A stretch of DNA of 10,940 nucleotides from an uncultured Bryobacteraceae bacterium (lineage in GTDB: Bacteria > Acidobacteriota > Terriglobia > Bryobacterales > Bryobacteraceae), in the NCBI GenBank assembly GCA_937921835.1, contig CAKZVG010000114.1, positions 1 to 10,940 on the forward strand, read 5' to 3'. Made by a program: the position numbers and the translations under genes. This document shows positions 7,499 to 10,940 of the stretch, one piece after another; position 1 is the first letter of the stretch; every line of letters begins with the position of its first letter. The notes under the pieces are model-generated. The model made no database searches. It was not told the origin of the DNA and worked only from the letters and a program-made list of their open reading frames with translations.

Positions 7499-7507
7499 AC
7501 TATATCA
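7499..7507 (-). promoter_or_regulatory. Extended -10 promoter of the receptor gene
   Basis: On the - strand TGATATAGT fits the extended -10 TGnTATAAT with one mismatch. Transcription would start near 7492, giving a leader of about 17 bases that contains the Shine-Dalgarno AGAGGTG at 7484-7490. The hexamer at the 17-base spacing is CGGCAC, which is no -35 and is part of the adjacent palindrome. Confidence 0.55.
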
Positions 7508-7513
7508 CTTGCG

Positions 7514-7527
7514 CGGCACGCGTGCCG
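7514..7527. promoter_or_regulatory. 14-bp perfect palindrome over the receptor promoter's -35 region
   Basis: CGGCACGCGTGCCG is perfectly self-complementary and spans the spacer and expected -35 hexamer of the receptor promoter. This position suits a repressor operator, or an activator site replacing a missing -35. A second dyad, GCCGCGC-5-GCGCGGC, lies just upstream at 7534-7552. The region is very GC-rich, so chance palindromes are more likely than usual, but 14 perfect bases at this position are notable. Confidence 0.5.
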
Positions 7528-7592
7528 GGGTAGGCCGCGCTCCGCGCGCGGCGAGTTGGGACAGAGGGGGTCCGCCCTTGCCCGGCAGACCG

Positions 7593-7625
7593 AAAAAAAG
7601 CCGGGCGCTGATCAGGCGCCCGGCT
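7593..7625 (-). terminator. Intrinsic terminator after the molybdopterin-binding gene
   Basis: On the - strand, AGCCGGGCGC, a 7-base loop and GCGCCCGGCT form a perfect 10-bp GC-rich stem followed by seven T. It ends transcription of the gene whose stop codon is at 7685 and separates it from the receptor promoter about 90 bases further on. Confidence 0.92.
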
Positions 7626-7633
7626 GAGGAGCA

Positions 7634-7666
7634 ACCACAAGCCGGTCGGAGGTTCCGGCTTGTGGT
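7634..7666 (-). repeat. 12-bp perfect hairpin next to the terminator
   Basis: ACCACAAGCCGG and CCGGCTTGTGGT form a perfect 12-bp stem with a 9-base loop, between the stop codon at 7685 and the intrinsic terminator. No T tract follows it. Its second arm contains CCGGCT, which can also pair with AGCCGG in the first arm of the terminator, so the two folds could be mutually exclusive. It may protect the mRNA 3' end or modulate termination. Confidence 0.8.
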
Positions 7667-7684
7667 AGTGGAGGAGACTTGGGA

Positions 7685-8656
7685 TCAGGCCAGCAGCCCG
7701 CCATGGCCCAGGCAGGCAACCTCCCAGCCGGAGACCCGGTACCGGGCCAGCATCGGGGGCAGGACAAGATCCACCACATTCGGTTTGGCCGAGCGGAAGC
7801 AACCCGGCGCGGAAACGATCGGGGTATCGTCCCGGTAGCCTAAAAGGAAAAGATTGCCCGGTTCCACCGGCGCGAGGAACCGCTCCAGATGGCAGCCGAC
7901 GCGCAGCATCGCCCGGCCGAGCACGTCTTCCGGACCAGCCGGGGCGGTGGTCGAAGCCGCCAGGATGACCGTGGGGCGCGCCTTCAGCAGGTGCTGAAGC
8001 GCCTTCGAAACAGATCCTTCCTCTTCCACCGCGGACAGCGCATAAGTTGGACGGACGCCGAATCGCTCGAGTCTCTGCCGGACTACGTTCTCGAAAAGCT
8101 GCCTGGCGCGATCGCCGTCGACGGGGTCGGAATAGAGCACCGCCACCGAGGGCGACCGGATGGGCCGCGCCTGGAGGATCGGTCCTCTCTCTTTCAGAAT
8201 CGAAATCACCGCGTCCAGTTGCGACTGCGCCACCGCGAACGGCGCGCTCTTGACGGTGGCGATGCGCTGCCCGGCGGTGGCATAGCTGAAATTGACACTG
8301 GTGGCGATCACGATGGTCGAGGTGCAGTTGATCTGCTTCAGCAGGTCGTCGTCCACCAGCACGCAGCAATCTTCGTTGGCGACCAGATTGGCGCGCCCGC
8401 CCGCGGCCAGGCGGATTTCCAGGCAGCCGCAGCCCATCTCCGCAGCCACCGTCTGCACCGCCAGGTCTTCGCTGACTTCCCCTTCCTCCAGCTCGGTCAC
8501 CCAGACACGGTCCAGGCCCTCGGTCTCAAGGAGGCGGATATCTTCCTCGCTCAGAACATGGCCTTTGGCCAGTAGTTTCTTTCCACCGCTCCGAAAGATC
8601 GAGCAGCAAAGCACTCGCCCAGCCGACTTTTTCAACTCGACCGTCTGCGCCTTCAT
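7685..8656 (-). CDS. Molybdopterin-binding (MoCF/MoeA-like domain) protein
   Basis: This 323-residue protein resembles the stand-alone molybdopterin-binding proteins that accompany molybdenum hydroxylases (the xanthine and CO dehydrogenase family). Residues about 1-60 form the conserved N-terminal part (SAGRVLCCSIF, KGHVLSEEDIRLLETEGLDRVWV). A middle domain around 85-160 contains NLVAN.DCCVLVDDDLLKQIN and AGQRIATVKSAPFAV. Residues about 165-305 form the MoCF-type binding fold, with VILAASTTA, PVEPGNLFLLGY and APGCFRSAKPNVVDLVLP. In related proteins this fold binds molybdopterin or its nucleotide form, and in some a MobA-like cytidylyltransferase is fused, which is absent here. The protein is cytoplasmic, with no signal peptide. 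The ATG has AGGAGG six bases upstream. No molybdoenzyme gene lies in the window, so its client is unknown. It could act in cofactor maturation or sulfuration, or in substrate handling. Confidence 0.85.
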   Translation of the reverse strand: MKAQTVELKKSAGRVLCCSIFRSGGKKLLAKGHVLSEEDIRLLETEGLDRVWVTELEEGEVSEDLAVQTVAAEMGCGCLEIRLAAGGRANLVANEDCCVLVDDDLLKQINCTSTIVIATSVNFSYATAGQRIATVKSAPFAVAQSQLDAVISILKERGPILQARPIRSPSVAVLYSDPVDGDRARQLFENVVRQRLERFGVRPTYALSAVEEEGSVSKALQHLLKARPTVILAASTTAPAGPEDVLGRAMLRVGCHLERFLAPVEPGNLFLLGYRDDTPIVSAPGCFRSAKPNVVDLVLPPMLARYRVSGWEVACLGHGGLLA

Positions 8657-8701
8657 TTCCGCCTCCTGGACCGGTTTAACAAAGAATTTTCATCTCTGAA
8701 G

Positions 8702-8707
8702 ATTATA
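8702..8707 (-). promoter_or_regulatory. -10 box of the molybdopterin-binding gene
   Basis: On the - strand, TATAAT is a perfect -10 hexamer, giving a predicted start near 8695 and a leader of about 38 bases. No -35 is visible at 16-18 bases. A TTGTCA lies upstream with a 23-base gap, too far for a normal promoter, which suggests activator dependence or a distorted spacer. Confidence 0.5.
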
Positions 8708-8787
8708 CAAACCTCTAGTACTCCTAAATCTGACAATTTCTCACCCTGGCGTAGTGTATTTTGCGGGGATAGATTTGGCGGCATAGG

Positions 8788-8847
8788 CCTCCCATCCGGT
8801 GAAGGAATAAAGTCTTTACGGTAATTCTGGCAATTACTTACGGGAGG
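8788..8847. promoter_or_regulatory. Nested dyads upstream of the molybdopterin-binding gene
   Basis: Outer arms CCTCCC (8788-8793) and GGGAGG (8842-8847) enclose two smaller dyads: the palindrome TAAAGTCTTTA (8808-8818) and the perfect 6-5-6 inverted repeat GTAATTCTGGCAATTAC (8821-8837). As RNA this could fold into a branched structure, and as DNA the dyads could be operators. It lies upstream of the predicted -10 at 8702, so an operator role is more likely unless transcription starts further upstream. Confidence 0.4.
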
Positions 8848-8876
8848 TTTAGAGGCGCACGCGCGGGCATTACTCT

Positions 8877-8911
8877 ACCCCCAAATAGGGGTGGCGCAAC
8901 CCCCATGGGGT
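8877..8911. promoter_or_regulatory. Two ACCCC...GGGGT dyads two helical turns apart
   Basis: The dyads are ACCCCCAAATAGGGGT (8877-8892) and ACCCCCATGGGGT (8899-8911), with centres about 20-21 bp apart. The first is preceded by T and has the form TACCCCC-4-AGGGGTG, like inverted heptamers of NarL/FixJ-type response regulators. They lie between the stop codon of the acetyltransferase gene and the molybdopterin-binding gene, about 175 bp upstream of the latter's -10. They lack T tracts and are not intrinsic terminators. Confidence 0.45.
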
Positions 8912-8916
8912 GAGAG

Positions 8917-9426
8917 TCATAAGCGGCGGAGCATGGCGATCTCGTCGCAGCACTGGAACTTCGGGCAACGCAGGCAGTCCTTCCAGGCCTTCAATGGGAG
9001 TTCCGCGCGGTCCACTTCGACGAATCCCAGCTTGCGGAAGAAGCGCGGCACATAGGTGAAGGCGAAGACCGAGGCGAGTCCGAATTGCGCCGCCTCGGCA
9101 AGCAGCGCTTCCACCAGCGACCGCCCGGCGCCCCGGCCTTTCATGCTCTCGTGCACCGCCACCGAGCGCACTTCGGCCGCCTGGGGCGTGTAAATGTGCA
9201 GCGCCCCGCAGGCCGCCAGATCGCCGCCCGCGGCAATCACGGTGAAATCCCGGATATTCTCGGCCATCTCGAATTCGGTGCGCGGGAGCATGATCCCCTG
9301 GGAGGCATACCCGTTAATCAGCGCCAGCAATTGCGGGGTATCGGACAAGCGGGCCTTGCGGACTTCGAGCGGCCGGTCCGCGGCGATTCTCGCGGCGGCC
9401 GGCGCCAGGTGGATCAGGTTCGCCAT
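8917..9426 (-). CDS. argA: Short GNAT-type N-acetylglutamate synthase
   Basis: This enzyme transfers an acetyl group from acetyl-CoA to L-glutamate, the first step of arginine synthesis. The 169-residue protein is a single GNAT fold of the short NAGS class, without the amino-acid-kinase domain of classical ArgA. The acetyl-CoA loop is VRSVAVHESMKGRGAGRSLV (residues 86-105, with K96-G101 as the pyrophosphate loop). The FFRKLGF helix is at 129-135. The class-typical tail has LPLKAWKDCLRCPKF and CDEIA, with four cysteines at 151, 154, 159 and 160. The ATG has GGGAGG about eight bases upstream, and the gene starts 24 bases after argB stops, so it is probably the last gene of the arg transcript. 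Position after argC-argB strongly supports the function over a general acetyltransferase. Confidence 0.85.
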   Translation of the reverse strand: MANLIHLAPAAARIAADRPLEVRKARLSDTPQLLALINGYASQGIMLPRTEFEMAENIRDFTVIAAGGDLAACGALHIYTPQAAEVRSVAVHESMKGRGAGRSLVEALLAEAAQFGLASVFAFTYVPRFFRKLGFVEVDRAELPLKAWKDCLRCPKFQCCDEIAMLRRL

Positions 9427-9450
9427 CCCGGTTGCCTCCCCATTCCAGCA

Positions 9451-10224
9451 TTACTCCGCCACGATTCGGGTTCCGAGCGGCTCCCCGGCCAGCAACCGCG
9501 CCGCAGCGCCCGGCTCGCCGCCCGGCGCGATCGACACTTCGCCCACGCCGTCCCGCACCGCCGCGACCGCCGCGGTCAGCTTGGCCTGCATCCCTCCCAC
9601 GGCCACGCCGCTCCGGATCAACTCCAGCGCCGCCGCCGCCGTGAGACCGGGAAGAACCGCGCCATCGGCGCCGCGCACGCCGTCCACGTCGGTCAGGAAG
9701 AGGAGCTTGCCGGCCTCGAAGCCGCGGGCGCAGGCCACCGCCATCTGGTCCGCGTTTACGTTGTAGACCCGGCCGGCGCGGTCGCCCGCCACGCAGGCCA
9801 CCACCGGCAGGTAGCCATGGCCGGTAAGCAGCCGCAGCAGTTCCGCATTGGCGCGCGTGACCTTGCCCACCGCCCCCAGGTCCTCGCGCAGGATTTCGGC
9901 TTCCACCAGCGCCGCGTCGATGCCGCTCAAGCCGACGGCCCGCGCGCCGGCGGCGACAAACGCGGACACCAGTTCGTGGTTCACGCTACCGGCGAACACT
10001 TTCAGCACGGCGTCGATGACCTCCGGCGTCGAAACCCGGAGCCCGCCGACGAAGCGGCTCTCGACGCCGCGCTCGGCGAGAAAGCGGGTCATCTGCTTCC
10101 CGCCGCCGTGCACCACCACCAACTCCACGCCCGAAGCCTGCACCGCGGCCAGCTCCCGCGCCAGGCGCAGGCGGGATCCGGTGTCGTCCAGCAGGCTGCC
10201 GCCCAGTTTCACCAGCGCTCTCAC
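9451..10224 (-). CDS. argB: Acetylglutamate kinase ArgB
   Basis: ArgB phosphorylates N-acetylglutamate with ATP, the second step of the acetylated arginine pathway. The 257-residue product begins directly at the first kinase strand (RALVKLGGSLL, with Lys6 and Gly8-Gly9 for ATP binding). It has the HGGGKQ substrate loop (39-44), NVNADQ (155-160), LTDVDGV (177-183) and GGMQAK with Lys215. The start is the GTG at 10224, with GGAGG seven bases upstream, and it overlaps the argC stop codon in GTGA. A longer upstream extension of the frame overlaps argC and encodes unrelated Gly/Arg-rich sequence. Lack of an N-terminal helix matches the arginine-insensitive E. coli-type enzyme, not the arginine-inhibited type, so feedback control would fall elsewhere, for example on the acetyltransferase. 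Confidence 0.95.
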   Translation of the reverse strand: MRALVKLGGSLLDDTGSRLRLARELAAVQASGVELVVVHGGGKQMTRFLAERGVESRFVGGLRVSTPEVIDAVLKVFAGSVNHELVSAFVAAGARAVGLSGIDAALVEAEILREDLGAVGKVTRANAELLRLLTGHGYLPVVACVAGDRAGRVYNVNADQMAVACARGFEAGKLLFLTDVDGVRGADGAVLPGLTAAAALELIRSGVAVGGMQAKLTAAVAAVRDGVGEVSIAPGGEPGAAARLLAGEPLGTRIVAE

Positions 10225-10940
10225 AACAGCCCCTCCGTCTCCGGAAAGCCTAGCGCCAGGTTCATATTCTGGATGGCCTGCCCGGCGGCTCCCTTCACCA
10301 GGTTGTCGATTACGCTGACCACCACCCCGCGGCCCGTGGGAGGGTCGAACTTCACCCCGATATCGCAGAAGTTCGTGCGGACCGCGCCGCCCAGATCGGG
10401 CATCCGGCCCGGGTCCCAAAGCCGCACGAACGGTTCCCCGGCGTACCGCTTCTCATAAATCTCAAGCAGCTCCGCGGCGCTTTCGATCCCTGGAGCCCGG
10501 AAATAGATCGTTTCGAGGATCCCCCGGGCGGCGGGAAGCAGGTGGGCGGTGAAGCTGAACTCTCCCGGCTCCAGGCTGGAATGCTCGAGCACCTCCGGCA
10601 CGTGGCGGTGATCCAGGACCGAATACGCCGAGAAGTTCTCCGCCACTTCGCAGAAACTGGTTTTGAGACTCGCCTTGCGGCCTGCGCCGCTCACGCCGGA
10701 TTTGGCGTCGCAGACAACGCCCGCGGCGCGGTCCAGCTTTCCCGATGCCGCCAGCGGAGCGATGGCCAGGTTCGCCGCAGTCGGATAACATCCCGGGTTG
10801 GAGATCATTCGGGCGCCCCGGATCCGGTCGCGGTAGAACTCCGGCAACCCGTAGACGGCCGATGCCAGCAACTCCGGCTGCGTGTGTTCCTCCCGGTACC
10901 AGCGCCGGTAGTTCTCCGGAGTCCGCAGGCGGAACGCTCC
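10221..10940 (-). CDS. argC: N-acetyl-gamma-glutamyl-phosphate reductase ArgC, 3' part (cut by window edge)
   Basis: ArgC reduces N-acetylglutamyl phosphate with NADPH to N-acetylglutamate semialdehyde, the third step of arginine synthesis. The frame is open to the right edge, beginning with AFRLRTPENYRRWY, the usual stretch between the NADP domain and the active site. The 239 visible residues carry SNPGCYPTA with catalytic Cys at nucleotides 10788-10790, then GVSGAGRKAS, and LDHRHVPEV with the catalytic His. Next come SFTAHLLPAARGILETIY and the C-terminal NLVKGAAGQAIQNMNL. The Rossmann half and the start codon are outside the window. The stop codon overlaps the argB start, so the two are translationally coupled. 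Confidence 0.97.
   Translation of the reverse strand, partial: GAFRLRTPENYRRWYREEHTQPELLASAVYGLPEFYRDRIRGARMISNPGCYPTAANLAIAPLAASGKLDRAAGVVCDAKSGVSGAGRKASLKTSFCEVAENFSAYSVLDHRHVPEVLEHSSLEPGEFSFTAHLLPAARGILETIYFRAPGIESAAELLEIYEKRYAGEPFVRLWDPGRMPDLGGAVRTNFCDIGVKFDPPTGRGVVVSVIDNLVKGAAGQAIQNMNLALGFPETEGLL

Noticed and set aside
4704..7838. 1,044-codon open frame on the + strand, antisense to the receptor gene
   Set aside because: It lies wholly opposite a well-supported receptor, is rich in Val, Arg, Gly, His and Ala as expected from reverse-complemented GC-rich codons, and shows no domain.
10225..10419. 65-codon upstream extension of argB
   Set aside because: It overlaps argC in another frame, encodes Gly/Arg-rich sequence unlike ArgB, and the GTG at 10224 has a good ribosome binding site and the expected protein start.

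Overview
The window is GC-rich chromosomal DNA that reads best as an acidobacterium, probably of the Solibacter/Bryobacter group. This is inferred from the 1,101-residue Oar-like TonB-dependent receptor with an N-terminal carboxypeptidase-regulatory-like domain, a family greatly expanded there, and from overall gene style. No rRNA or other decisive marker is present. No CRISPR array, transposase, integrase or defence gene was found. The genes are mostly housekeeping, and the less ordinary material lies in the intergenic DNA.

Left part (+ strand, 1-3819): the 3' part of alanine racemase (alr) runs in from the left edge. Next come the flagellar filament cap gene fliD, an overlapping or abutting small gene that looks like a FliT-type export chaperone, a roughly 200-base leader with candidate promoters, a single-domain histidine phosphotransfer (HPt) protein, and a tRNA-Glu(CUC) gene with a perfect extended -10 promoter. 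Short boxes resembling the flagellar sigma-28 -10 element lie in front of fliD and the HPt gene.

Middle (3820-7684): a 350-base stretch without a convincing gene separates the tRNA from the 3' end of the receptor gene, which is on the - strand. The receptor has an extended -10 promoter whose expected -35 region is occupied by a perfect 14-bp palindrome, a likely operator. Between this promoter and the next gene upstream lie a strong intrinsic terminator and a second long perfect hairpin.

Right part (- strand, 7685-10940): a stand-alone molybdopterin-binding (MoCF-domain) protein ends at that terminator. It is preceded by a 260-base intergenic region rich in dyad symmetry, including two ACCCC...GGGGT dyads two helical turns apart. 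Upstream of it is an arginine biosynthesis cluster in the order argC (cut by the right edge), argB and a short GNAT-type N-acetylglutamate synthase. These three supply the first three steps from glutamate to N-acetylglutamate semialdehyde. argC and argB overlap by four bases and argB is 24 bases from the acetyltransferase gene, so they are probably cotranscribed.

I do not see strong evidence for a wholly new system. The best leads are the receptor operator, the molybdopterin-gene leader, the hairpin-terminator pair and the duplicated domain in FliD.
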